The notes under the pieces: generated by a model
Database searches by the model: none
What the model saw: the letters and a program-made list of their open reading frames with translations, nothing else
What the model was told of the DNA's origin: nothing
Made by a program: the position numbers and the translations under genes
Shown: positions 22,227-32,382 of the stretch, piece after piece
How positions within the stretch are numbered: position 1 is the first letter of the stretch
Layout: each line of letters starts with the position of its first letter
Assembly (NCBI GenBank): GCA_035771175.1
Contig: CM069603.1
Location: 26,574,286-26,638,285 of the forward strand
Origin: Paratinospora sagittata
Taxonomy: Eukaryota > Streptophyta > Magnoliopsida > Ranunculales > Menispermaceae
DNA length: 64,000 nt
Direction: 5' to 3'

Positions 22227-23178
22227 GCTTGGCAACATCTCTAGGCTACACGAGCTTCCCATGACTCCTATCATGGAGGTTGAGTTGTTTGATGTGCGGG
22301 GTATCGATTTCATGGGGCCATTCCCATCTTTTTTTGGTAAGACCTACATTTTGTTGGCGGTGGACTATGTGTCAAAATGGGTGGAAGCCGTTGGTACTAT
22401 AACTAATGATGTTAAAGTGGTGCTCAAGTTCCTTCAAAAAAACATTTTCACTAGATTTGGCACCCCTAGAGCAATCATTAATGATGAAGGGTCTCACTTG
22501 AAACAAGTTGTTCAATTCTCTTCTTGCCAAGTATGGAGTCAAGCACAAGATTGTTTTTCCTTACAATCCTCAATCAAATGGGCAAGCCGAAATCTCCAAT
22601 AGAGAAGTGAAGCAAATTCTTGAGAAGACGATCAACACAAATAGGAAGGATTGGGCTACAAGTTAGATGATGCATTGTAGGCATATCGAACGACCTACAA
22701 AACTCCTATTGGGATGTCTCCCTATCAGTTGGTGTTTGGAAAGTCATGTCATCTTCCCGTTGAGCTTGAGCATAGAGCATTTTGGGCGGTGAAGAAGTTG
22801 AACTTTGATTTGAATACTTCGGGTACACAAAGGTTTCTTCAACTAAATGAGATGGAGGAATTTTGAAATGAAGCTTATGAGAATGCCAAAATATACAAAG
22901 AGAAGACCAAGTTATGGCATGACAAGATGATTTTGAAGCGAGAATTCATTCTAGGCCAACAAGTACTTCTTTTCAGCTCTTGGTTGAGATTGCTTCCCGA
23001 GAAGCAAAAATGAAGATGGTCGGGTCCTTTCCTAGTTGTCAATGTTTTTCCCTATGACGTGGTGGAGTTGCAAGCCAAAGATGGAAGTCAATTCCGGGTC
23101 AATTGCCAAAGAGTGGAGCACTATTATGGACAGGACCACCAGAATGAGGAGACGTTCTTCCTTCAAGAACCGGTTTGA
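22227..23178 (+). pseudogene. Athila integrase core and C-terminus
   Basis: Continues past the stop at 22222 with [20 protein letters not shown] (first catalytic Asp), [10 protein letters not shown] and IINDEG (second Asp). A frameshift near 22500 moves the [13 protein letters not shown] glutamate motif to another frame. The C-terminal [20 protein letters not shown], a hallmark of Athila integrases, is followed by degenerate sequence to about 23178. Confidence 0.88.
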
Positions 23179-23468
23179 AGAAAAATGAGAAAGTCTAGCT
23201 AATGACTATAAACAAGTGCTCGTTGGGAGGCAACCCAACCGATTATTAGTGTTAATGTTTTGTTTAATTTTTAGTCATTGTAGTATAAAAGTTGAGTTTT
23301 ATTTTTCACTAATGACATCTCTTTTGTCCCTTCTCAGGTTTCAATTCAAGTTTGGGGGTCCTCATTACTACAAAGAAAAGGAGAATTATTGTGGAAGCCT
23401 CCACCCGTAAGGGAGTTTTGTTACCTTTTAACTCTTTATCTTGCTTTGTGGATGTTTTGCATTGAGGA
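23179..23468 (+). mobile_element. Athila 3' untranslated region with hairpin
   Basis: Contains GTCTAGCTAATGACTATAAA, the GTTGGGAGGCAACCCAAC hairpin at 23222-23239, and a TTCAAGTTTGGGGGTCCTC phrase, all shared with 16743-16910 of the non-autonomous element. It is cut within the GCATTGAGGA tract, just before the polypurine tract, by the SIRE-A LTR at 23469. Confidence 0.8.
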
Positions 23469-23756
23469 TGTTGATGTAATTACTCTCACCCTATTTTGTT
23501 TTGATGATTACAAACAACATACTTATGATCTCTAATCTCTTTGACGTAGTTGTTTCAATGCTAACTAGCTACATCAGATGGATTCAACTAGTCTGTCAAA
23601 GCATGTGAAAGGAACAACATTGCACAAAGATTCAAGAGCTTCATGGTTATATTTCTTATTTAGAATCTTACTGTTGTAGAGTAACATTTACACGTTCCAA
23701 CCACAATATGATTTGCATCTTTTCGAAGATCATACATATAGTTTATCATACTCATG
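23469..23756 (+). mobile_element. SIRE-A 5' LTR, first segment
   Basis: TGTTGATGTAATTACTCTCACCC start, collinear with the 3' LTR of the same family at 36852. It is interrupted at 23756 by SIRE-B. The last five bases, tcatg, are the left target duplication. The LTR resumes at 32383. Confidence 0.85.
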
Positions 23757-25405
23757 TGTTGGCTTAATGACCCTCACCCTTTGCACTTTTGATGATTCCA
23801 AACGATATTTTATGTTATTTAACTTATATGTTGAGCATGTTTCAGTTTAATGTGTTATAAGTCTTAAAGTCAGAAACAGAAACAATACACTCATCAAGCG
23901 TAGAAGTTACACAAGCAAGACCTGAAGCACAAATACCAAGGATCTCTAAAGTGTAAATAAAACAAGTCAACTGAAGTCAAGACAAAGCTTAACTGAAGTC
24001 AACCAAAAATCAAGCACAAGAACAGAACGATTCAAAATGCTATAACTGCTTTAGATCTTTTTAGGATGTAAGTTTCGTTCAGTAATTGATCAGCCACTTC
24101 TCCTTATCGTATGTTTAATCGAATCGAATTTTATTTCTCAAAGGTTTTTAACCATTCAATCTTTCTTGAAGATTTAACTGTGATTTAACTTGGTTTCTAT
24201 CATTCTATCGCTCATAGAACTTAAGCGATATTTAGGATATGCACACAATTCCCAAGAACCCGTGAAATGCATTCCTAGTCTGTGGAACACACTCCTGTAG
24301 CAAAAACACGTCTCATTTACCTCGAACATGCTGAAACGCACTCCAGCAAGGAGAAACACGTTTCAGGTACAAGGGAAAGAGTGTGCATAACTCTCGAGTC
24401 TGGTGAAAAGCATTTCAGTTGAGTGAAACGCATTCTAGCCATACAAAACCCGTTTTAGTGTGTTTTTGCCTCGAGCTCACTGAAAAGCGTTTTAAACTTC
24501 TGAAACACGTTCTAGCTGGGTTGACAAAAATTACTCATTTTTGTCTCGGGTCTCGTGAAATGTGTTGTTTTCTCTCGGGCTTCCTGAAACGCACTCCAGC
24601 CTATTTTTTCCATTTTTGCTTATTTTCGAGTTTAAACTTGAGCAACCATTGCAGGCCATTGATTTCACTAACGCATGATTAAATCTTTTAATTCTGGCCA
24701 CTCATAATAAGTTTAGGGTTTTGAATCATGATTTTCTATTTAAACAATCATTAAACCCTATTTTAAACACTAAGAACTTTTAATATCATTCTGAAACTGC
24801 TTTTGCTTAGCAACTAAAGACAACCGCCATTGAAGATTTGAAAATACATGCTGAAGCACTGAGATTCCTGTATTTCTTCTTTAACAAAAGTTGTTCATTA
24901 ACTTGAGCTCTATCACATATCTTGTTTCTGGTTTGTTTCGAGGTAATATCATTTTGATTTCTCGATTTAATGTCGTGCATGCTTTTATTACTATAATGGC
25001 TGAGAAATCCTGTAAGAAATCATTTAAAGTTGTATTTTACTTTCTCTTGGGGTTTGTTCCCTTGTTGAGCAAATTTCTTATTGATAAATTGATGTATTAC
25101 TGAAATTTAGGAAGTGTGCTAGTTGGGAAGATTCTCCTACAGAGAATTGGTGTTTGTATTGGGTTTGATCCTCACCCGCGAAGTAGGATCAGTTTAGTGA
25201 AGAGTTTTGGAAATCCTAGTCGAGGAGACTAGGTAGTGGAGGTAGGTTTATTGGAAAGCCGAACCACTATATATCGTTTTGCATTGTCTGCTTTATTGCT
25301 TTACTCATATTCCTGCATTATTGTTTGTTCACGTATTTCTAATATTTGAGAAAGATCTTGAAAAATCCGCCAAGACCCAATTCACCCTCTCTTGGGTGTC
25401 AATCA
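23757..25405 (+). mobile_element. SIRE-B 5' LTR
   Basis: TGTTGGCTTAATGACCCTCA to GGTGTCAATCA, 1649 bp. A cluster of GAAACGCACTCCAGC-like boxes spans 24261-24602. A TATTTAAA stretch near 24737 is the only TATA-like candidate. The frames at 24419-24682 and 24891-25103 fall within the LTR. Confidence 0.9.
24261..24602 (+). promoter_or_regulatory. GC-rich box cluster in SIRE-B 5' LTR
   Basis: About ten variants of GAAACGCRYTCCAGC every 20-40 bp, for example GAAACGCACTCCAGC near 24332 and again near 24587. The cores are partly palindromic (AAACGCGTTT-like). Many have lost the CpG, consistent with methylation decay. Promoter role is inferred from position only. Confidence 0.5.
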
Positions 25406-25407
25406 AG

Positions 25408-25420
25408 TGGTATCAGAGCG
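25408..25420 (+). other. SIRE-B primer-binding site
   Basis: TGGTATCAGAGCG two bases after the 5' LTR end matches the initiator tRNA-Met primer-binding site used by most plant copia elements. Confidence 0.92.
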
Positions 25421-25460
25421 GGTTTTTCACTCAAAAGTATCTAACAATTCTTTTGAGATT

Positions 25461-27090
25461 ATGGCAGAAAGTGACATTGTTAGGGGTGTCTTCAAGGAAG
25501 GATCATCATCCCATCGACCATCACTATTTGAAGGAGATAACTATCTTTGCTGGAAAACTCGGATGTGTTTCTATATTAGAGCGCAAGGTGTGGAAATGTG
25601 GGACATAGTGATAAATTGGTTCCAGCCACCTACAAAGATTGAGGATGGTGAAATTGTGATGAAAGCAAGGTATGATTGGTCGTCCATGAAAAGAAACTGG
25701 AGCAACTAATTGACCAAGACATTAATATATTGTTTTGCAGTCTTTCAGCAAATAAGTTTAACCGAGTAAGTGCTAGTACAACAGCCAAAGAAATTTGGGA
25801 TAAACTTGAGGTTACTCATGAAGGCACCAAACAAGTCAAGGAAACAAAGCAAGGAAACAAAGCCGCGCATCCTTGAAGAAGCATATGAAACCTTCAAGGT
25901 GAGAAAAGGTGAAGAAATATCTAATGGTATAACAAGATTTACCAAGATTATAAATGAGATTAAAAATCTCGGTGAGACCTACCATCAAGCAAAAACGGTT
26001 GGGAAGTTTCTACGAGGATTACCTAAAGAATGGGATCCAAAGGTCACTGCCATAAAAGAGGCAAAAAACCTTGGAGAATATACTTTCGATGAATTGTGTG
26101 GATCACTGATGATACATGAGATGAAGTTGAAGGAAAGGGAAAAAGCTTTGCAAAAAGAAGAGAGCAAAACAAAGAAAGATCTAGCTCTAAATGCGACACA
26201 AAACAATATAGAAGAGACATCTTCAGAAAACAACACAGATGACGAAGTAGTTATGCTCTCCAAAAGACTAAGTCAGAAGAAAAAGAGGAAAAGGTGGACC
26301 AAATTCAAAATTTTATAAAAACAAGAAGTTTGGTGCAAAACCAAACGAGTTAATATGTTTTGGGTGCAATAAGCCAAGGCATGTGAAGAGCGAGTGTTCA
26401 AACAAGAAGAAAATGCCTTCAATGATAGAAGAAAAGAAAAAAAAGGTTCTCAAGGCAACATGGGATGACACATCATCCAGCGAGCATGAGTCAGAATCTG
26501 ATGATGAGAAAGCAATATTGTGTTTGATGGCAAACACCAAGGTAAAACTTTCTGACCCTGAAAATTTTGATGACTTTGATGATTTAGTAGATGATAATGA
26601 TTTTAGTCTTGTAAAAAGTCAACTAGACAAGGAAATTAGAAAGAACATAAAGTTGAAAAAGGCATTGATCACAGCCTTAGAAGAAATAAAGTTGCATCTT
26701 GAGAGCAATGGTGCTTTAGAGGTGAGCCTTGAAAAGGTTAGCGAGGAAAGAGACATACTTAGAAAAAGTGTGGAAAATCTAACGTCTATAGTGACCAAAT
26801 TCACTAATGGACAAAAAATGTTTGACATGATGGTGAGTTCACAGATATGTGTATTCAACAAAGTCGGTCTAGGATATAGTGTAGGACACAAACATAGAAC
26901 TTATGACCATGTACTGACCAAAAGGCCTATCTGCCATCACTGCAATAGGCAAGGACACATTATAGTAAGATGCCCTATCATACACAAACATAAGGGAAAA
27001 TTAGCATGGATAGAGAAATCCATCTTGAGTGATGCTAACTCTCAAGGACCCAAAGGATTTTGGGTACCAAATCCAAGATTTTTCATGTGA
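25461..27090 (+). pseudogene. SIRE-B gag
   Basis: ATG at 25461 starts MAESDIVRGVFKEG. The Gag core shows FEGDNYLCWKTRMCFYIRAQ, LFCSLSANKFNRVSASTTAK, LRGLPKEWDPKVTAIKEAKN and YTFDELCGSLMIHEMKL. Two CCHC knuckles are present: CFGCNKPRHVKSEC near 26360 and CHHCNRQGHIIVRC near 26932, with an acidic, coiled-coil-like stretch between them. The frame shifts near 25680, 25775 and 26320, so at least four open pieces are needed. The last open piece ends at 27090. The double knuckle with a long spacer fits the SIRE lineage. Confidence 0.88.
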
Positions 27091-28440
27091 TGTAGGATGG
27101 ATCCAAATATGAATCATGGTACCTAGATAGCAGGTGTTCTAGGCATATGACCAGTGATAGATCAAAGTTCTTGAATCTTACTTATAAAGATGGAGGAGTT
27201 GTCACATTTGGAGACAACAGCAAAAGGAAGATCACTGGCGTCGGTAAAGTAGGTAACAACTCTTTAACCATATCTAATGTTCTTTTTTCTTGATGGCCTG
27301 AAGCATAACGTCTTAAGCATTAGCCAATTGTGTGACAAGGGGTATGTCGTTTCATTTGAAGCTACAAGATGTGTTGTAAAGCATGATGATGATAGTGTTG
27401 CTTTTACTGCTTTTAGAGATAAGAATGAGGCATCCCCAAAAAGGTGTATTTGAAGGATAAAGTATGTGAACCTTGTCAACTAGGCAAACACACAAAATCC
27501 TCTTTCAAAGAGCAAAAACAAGAACTCCATATCTAGAGCATTAGAACTTATTCATATGGATCTATTCGGACCCACACGTACACTTAGTTTAGGTGGAAAA
27601 TCATATTGCTTTGTGATTGTGGACAACTTCACTAGATTTACGTCATGAGGTGTTTGATGTGTTTGTAAAATTATGTTCTCTTGTTGAAAATGAGAAGGGG
27701 TATAAGATCATTATTATTAGAAGTGATAGGGGTGGAGAGTTTGTTAATTAAAGTCTTGAAGACTTCTGCAACAAACAAGGATACACCCATCATCTTTCAT
27801 CTCCCAGAACTCCGCAGCAAAATAGAGTTGTTGAAAAGAAGAACCGAACTCTTCAAGAGATGTGCAGGACCATGTTGTGTGAATACAACGTGGCAAAATA
27901 CTTTTGGGGTGAAGCCATAAACACTGCATGCTATGTGATGAATGGGACTATGATTAGAAAGAAGTTAAATAAAACTCATTATGAACTGTGGAAAGATAAA
28001 AAACCCAGCATAAGCCATTTTCGAGTGTTTGGATGTAAATGCTACATCTTAAATGATAAATACAACTTAGATAAGTTTGATCCAAAATATGATGTAGGCA
28101 TATTTCTAGGATATTCCTCTCATAGCAAGGCATACAGGTATTTAACAAATCATCGAAGATAATTGAGGAATAAATCCATATAAAATTCGATGAAGCCGAT
28201 CCCATAGTGCTATTAGAAAAGGAATTAGAGAAAATAAATCTTGATGACGATGAAGACCTCATTCCATTAAAAAAATATGAAAATCGAGAGACAAGTGAGG
28301 AAGATAGAAATGAATAGAACCTCCTAAAAATTCTAGATTACTCATAGATCATCTCACAGATCAAATTATAGGTGATCCAACTAGAGGAGCAACCACTAGA
28401 GCATCTGTTAGTCAAGATCAAGGACATGTAGCTTTTGTCT
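27091..28440 (+). pseudogene. SIRE-B protease and integrase
   Basis: Protease is recognisable near 27118-27330 as WYLDSRCSRHMT: the active-site DSG reads DSR (G to A), so it would be inactive. LKHNVLSISQLCDKGYVVSF follows. Integrase shows CQLGKHTKSSF, the first-Asp MDLFGPTRT region, RSDRGGEF (second Asp) and a PQQNRVVEKKNRTLQE stretch (Glu), then FWGEAINTACYVMN and FRVFGCKCYILNDK. Fragments of the GAG-pre-integrase segment near 27430 and the core near 27640 are lost. Several frameshifts; not functional. Confidence 0.85.
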
Positions 28441-29490
28441 CCCAGATAGAACCACCTAGATTGAGGAAACCCTAGGTGATGAGTTTTGGATTTTAGTGAT
28501 GCAAGAGGAATTAGGACACTTTGTAAGAAACAAAGCGTGGGAACTTGTTCCTAGACCTAGTCACCATACAATCATTGGAAATAAATGGGTATTTAGGAAT
28601 AAGAAAAATGAACAAGGAGAGATCGTCAAAAATAAGGCAAGATTGGTTGCACAAGGGTACAACCAAGATGAGGGAATAGACTATGAAAAGGCATTTGCAC
28701 CTGTAGCAAGACTATAAGCAATCCGAATGCTACTAGCTTATGCTTGTTATAAAGATTTTCATTATACCAAATGGACGTCAAAAGCGTGTTTTTAAACGGC
28801 TTCATAAATGAAGAGGTATATGTGAAGCAACCGCCCGGTTTTGAGGACACTCAAAGACCAAATCAAGTTTATCGCCTTCACAAAGCCTTATATGGATTAA
28901 GGCAAGCACCCAGAGCATGGTATGACAGACTAAGTTTTTTTTTTCTGTTAGAACATGATTTTAAGAAAGGAAAGCTAGATTCGACCATGTTTATTAAAAA
29001 CAAAGGTTAGGACATGCTATTGTTACAGATTTATGTTGATGACATCATCTTCAGTGTGTCGAACAAATCACTTTGTGAAGAATTCTCTTCAATTATGACA
29101 AGTGAATTTGAGATGAGTATGATGGGAGAGTTCAGTTATTTCCTTGGCTTACAGATAAAACAAATAAAGAATGGGATATTCTTAAGCCAGTCAAAATATT
29201 CAAGAGACATGATAAGGAAATTCAAGTTTGAAAACTTGAAATCAAGTGATACTCCTTGCAGCTCATCTATCAAAATGGATAAAGATGTGACTGGAAAATC
29301 AGTAGACTCAAAGATGTATCGAGGGATGATTGGCAGTTTGTTGTATTTAACAGCAAGTCAACTATATATCATGTTTAGCTTATGTTTGTGTGCCTGATTT
29401 CAGTCTGATCCGAAGGAATCCCGCCTTAAATGCATAAAAAGAATATTTAGATACATAAGTGGGACATTAGACATGGGAATTTTGTATGGC
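28441..29490 (+). pseudogene. SIRE-B reverse transcriptase
   Basis: Copia RT with [55 protein letters not shown] (first catalytic Asp), [20 protein letters not shown] and YVDDIIFSVSNKSLCEEF (catalytic YVDD intact, near 29029). It extends to RIFRYISGTLDMGILYG. Stops occur near 28716, about 28792, 29008 and 29397. It is truncated after the start of the RNase H region by the LTR-C fragment. Confidence 0.9.
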
Positions 29491-29971
29491 TCTTAGCCAG
29501 TAAAAGGAACATGGGTTTCTCCTCATTTCAAAAAAAGGAAATATGGTTCTTCTTTAGCCAGTAAAAGGAACATGGGTTTCTTCTCATCTCGGAAAAAGGA
29601 AATTTTGTTCTTCCTTAGCTAGTAAAAGGAACATGGGTTTTTTCTAATCCCGGAAAAAAGGAAAATGGTTCATCCTTAGCCCATGAAAGGATAGGTTTAC
29701 CTTTAACTTGTAAAAGGGCAGTTGTAACGGTTTGGTTCTCACCCGTAAGAGAATTAGTTAGTGGATTGAGTAAATCCTAATCGGGAGATTAGGTAGTGGA
29801 CGTAGGCTTGGCCGAACCACTATCAATCTGTGTGTCAAGCGTTTGCATTTTAGTCTGTATTCTAATTTGCATCATGTTCCAATTAACTTATGTAAATCAC
29901 TTAAGTTATTGGAAGACCTTTTTAAAATTGACCATTGCACCCAATTCACCCCCCTCTTGGGTGGACCAACA
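29491..29971 (+). mobile_element. LTR-C fragment inside SIRE-B
   Basis: Matches the reverse complement of 38137-38620. It ends CTCTTGGGTGGACCAACA, the same terminus as the reverse-strand LTR at 38137. Only the last 480 bp of that LTR is present. It begins with three imperfect units of about 62 bp containing AGTAAAAGGAACATGGGTTT. SIRE-B pol resumes immediately after it at the FTKPLPKDQF motif, so the fragment takes the place of most of RNase H. Confidence 0.8.
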
Positions 29972-30731
29972 ATATATTCACGAAACCTCTGCCTAAGGAT
30001 CAGTTTGTTTTAATCCGACATGAATTAGGTATGTTCATGGAAAAGGACTTATGAGAAAAATTGGCACTGTTCTCGCTTAACTTGAGAAATTAATTATGAT
30101 CATGATGGTTTTAATAGCCCAATTATCATTAATAATAATGATACGAGCGTTATCGACATGCGTGCTATAGAGATGATCTTTCAGTAGATACGTCTTTTTA
30201 CTCAGAGTTCCAACATCTTCAGAGTTGTTTTGACTCGCTTGAGCAGCAGATCCTTCATCCTTCTCAGCCCTCGATGCATGATTTTTTCTCTACTACTGCA
30301 CTTCCACCTCCCAGCGCATTCGATATGTCGCATAACTTGACCATCTCTCAAGATGATATCTTTCGAGATTTGGAGAGACAGGCTGGTCCGTCTGATCCAC
30401 TGGCGGAGTAGTTTCGCTCTCTTTTTGATGATTCAAAAGGGGAGAATTTTGTGGATTGTGTTGAGCACAGACTCAGGGGGAGTTAGAGGAGTATGTAGGA
30501 TTAAGAGGGAGTTTTTATATTTGTTTTTGAACTCTCTCTTTGAACTCCAGTGTTTGGATGAATATAATGTTATACTGTGATACATGCTATGATATGCTTA
30601 TCTTTTTGACATGCAACAGTTATATGTAGTTTTGTGATTGTTCCATCTATAAGTCTTATTTATTCATTAAGCTTCAGTTATTTCAATCATGCCTAGAGTA
30701 AGATGTTTGAAATCATAAAAAAAAGGGAGAT
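29972..30731 (+). other. SIRE-B pol tail and 3' untranslated region
   Basis: Opens with FTKPLPKDQF and HELGMF, the end of copia RNase H. Around 30142-30410 an ATG-less open frame of about 90 codons reads DTSFYSEFQHLQSCFDSLEQ and then a proline/serine stretch. This is where some SIRE elements carry an env-like ORF, but I see no signal or membrane segment and cannot identify it. The region ends with an AAAAAAAGGGAGAT polypurine tract at 30717-30731. Confidence 0.6.
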
Positions 30732-32382
30732 TGTTGGCTTAATGACCCTCACCCTTTGCACTTTTGATGATTCCGAACGATATTTTATGTTATCTAACTT
30801 ATATGGTGAGCATGTTTTAGTTTAATGTGGTATAAGTCTTAAAGTCAGAAACAGAAACAGTACACTCATCAAGCGTAGAAGTTTCAAAAGCAAGACCTGA
30901 AGCACAATTACCAAGGATCTATAAAGTGTAAACAAAACAAGTCAACTGAAGTCAAGACAAAGCTCAACTTAAGTCAACCAAAGATCAAAGCACAAGAACG
31001 AAATGATTCAAAACGCTGTAACTGCTTTAGATCTTTTTAGGATGTAAGTTTCTTTTAGTATTTGATCAGCCACTTCTCCTTATAGTATGTTTAACCGAAT
31101 CGAATTTTATTTCTCAAAGGTTTTTAACCATTCAATCTTACTTGATGATTTAACTTTGTTTCTATCATTCTATCGCTCATAGAACTTAAACGATATTCTG
31201 GACATGTACAAGATTCCTAAGAACCCGTGAAATGCATTTCTACTCTGTGGAACCCACTCCTGTAGCAAAAGCACGTCTCATTTACCTCAGACGAGCTGAA
31301 ACGCACTCCAGCAAGGAGAAACACGTTTCAGGTACAAGGCAAATAGTGCGCAAAACTCTCGGGTCTGGTGAAACGCGTTCCAGCTGTACAAAACCCATTT
31401 TAGTGTGTTTTTGCCTCGGGCTCACTGAAACGCGTTCCAGCTGGCTTGACAAAAATTACTCATTTTTGTCCTGGGTCTCGTGAAACGCGTTCCAGCTAAC
31501 TGAAATGCCTTTCAGCTGGTGTGTGAAAATGTGTTATTTTTTCTCGGGCTTCCTGAAACACACTCTACTTTTTTGAAACGCACTCCAGCCTATTTTTTCA
31601 TTTTTGCTTTTTTTCGAGTTTTAAACTTGAGCAACCATTATGGGCTATTGATTTCACTAATACATGATTAAATCTTTTAATCCTGGCCACTCATATGATT
31701 CATGATTTTCTATTTAAACAATCATTAAACCCTATTTTAAACACTAAGAACTTTTAATGTCATTTTGAAACTGATTTTGCTTTACAACTAAAGACAACCG
31801 CCATTGAAGATTTGAAAATACATTCTGAAGCACTGAGATTCCGGTATTTCTTCTTTAACAAAAGTTGTTCATTATCTTGAGCTCTATCACATATCTCGTT
31901 TCTAGTTTGTTTTGAGGTAATATCATTTTGATTTCTTGATTTAATGTTGTGCATGCTCTTATTACACTATAGTGGTTGAGAAATCCTGTAAGAAATCATT
32001 TAAAGTTGTATTTTACTTTCTCTTGGAGTTTGTTCCCTTGTTGAGCAAATTTCTTGTTGATAAATTGATGTATTACTGAAATTTAGCAAGTGTGCTAGTT
32101 GGGAAGATTCTCCTACGGAGAATCGGTGTTTGTATTTGGTTTGATCCTCACCCATGAAGTAGGATCAGTTTAGTGAAGAGTTTTGGAAATCCTAGTCGGG
32201 GAGACTAGGTAATGGAGGTAGGCTTATTGGGAAGTCGAACCACTATATATTGTTGTGCATTGTCTGCTTTATTGCTTTACTCATATTCCTGTGTTATTGC
32301 TTGTTCACGTATTTCTAATATTTGGGAAAGATCTTGAAAAATCCGCCAACACCGAATTCACCCCCCTTTTGGGTGTCTATCA
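30732..32382 (+). mobile_element. SIRE-B 3' LTR
   Basis: TGTTGGCTTAATGACCCTCA to GGTGTCTATCA, 1651 bp, partner of 23757-25405. Its box cluster (31226-31590) retains three exact GAAACGCGTTCCAGC copies at 31370, 31427 and 31482 that are altered in the 5' LTR. The tcatg duplication follows at 32383. Confidence 0.9.

Larger units (their letters stand above)
23757..32382 (+). mobile_element. SIRE-B copia retrotransposon, complete ends
   Basis: An 8.6-kb Ty1/copia element with both LTRs, primer-binding site, gag, protease, integrase, RT and polypurine tract in order. It is flanked by an exact 5-bp duplication, tcatg (23752-23756 and 32383-32387). It is inserted in a SIRE-A LTR. The two LTRs (23757-25405 and 30732-32382) differ at roughly 6-7 percent of positions in the first 300 bp that I aligned by eye, so insertion is not recent. 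Most of RNase H is replaced by a piece of a third LTR family. Coding is broken by stops and frameshifts. Confidence 0.9.

Noticed and set aside
24419..25103. ORFs of 87 and 70 codons
   Set aside because: Inside the SIRE-B 5' LTR; the first is made of translated GC-rich boxes.
25408..25420. tRNA-Met gene fragment
   Set aside because: Only the primer-binding complement to the tRNA 3' end is present, directly after an LTR; no cloverleaf. The same holds at 14217 and 38124.
31226..31590. CRISPR-like array of short repeats
   Set aside because: Repeats are degenerate, unevenly spaced, in a plant LTR with no cas genes, and present in both LTRs of one element.
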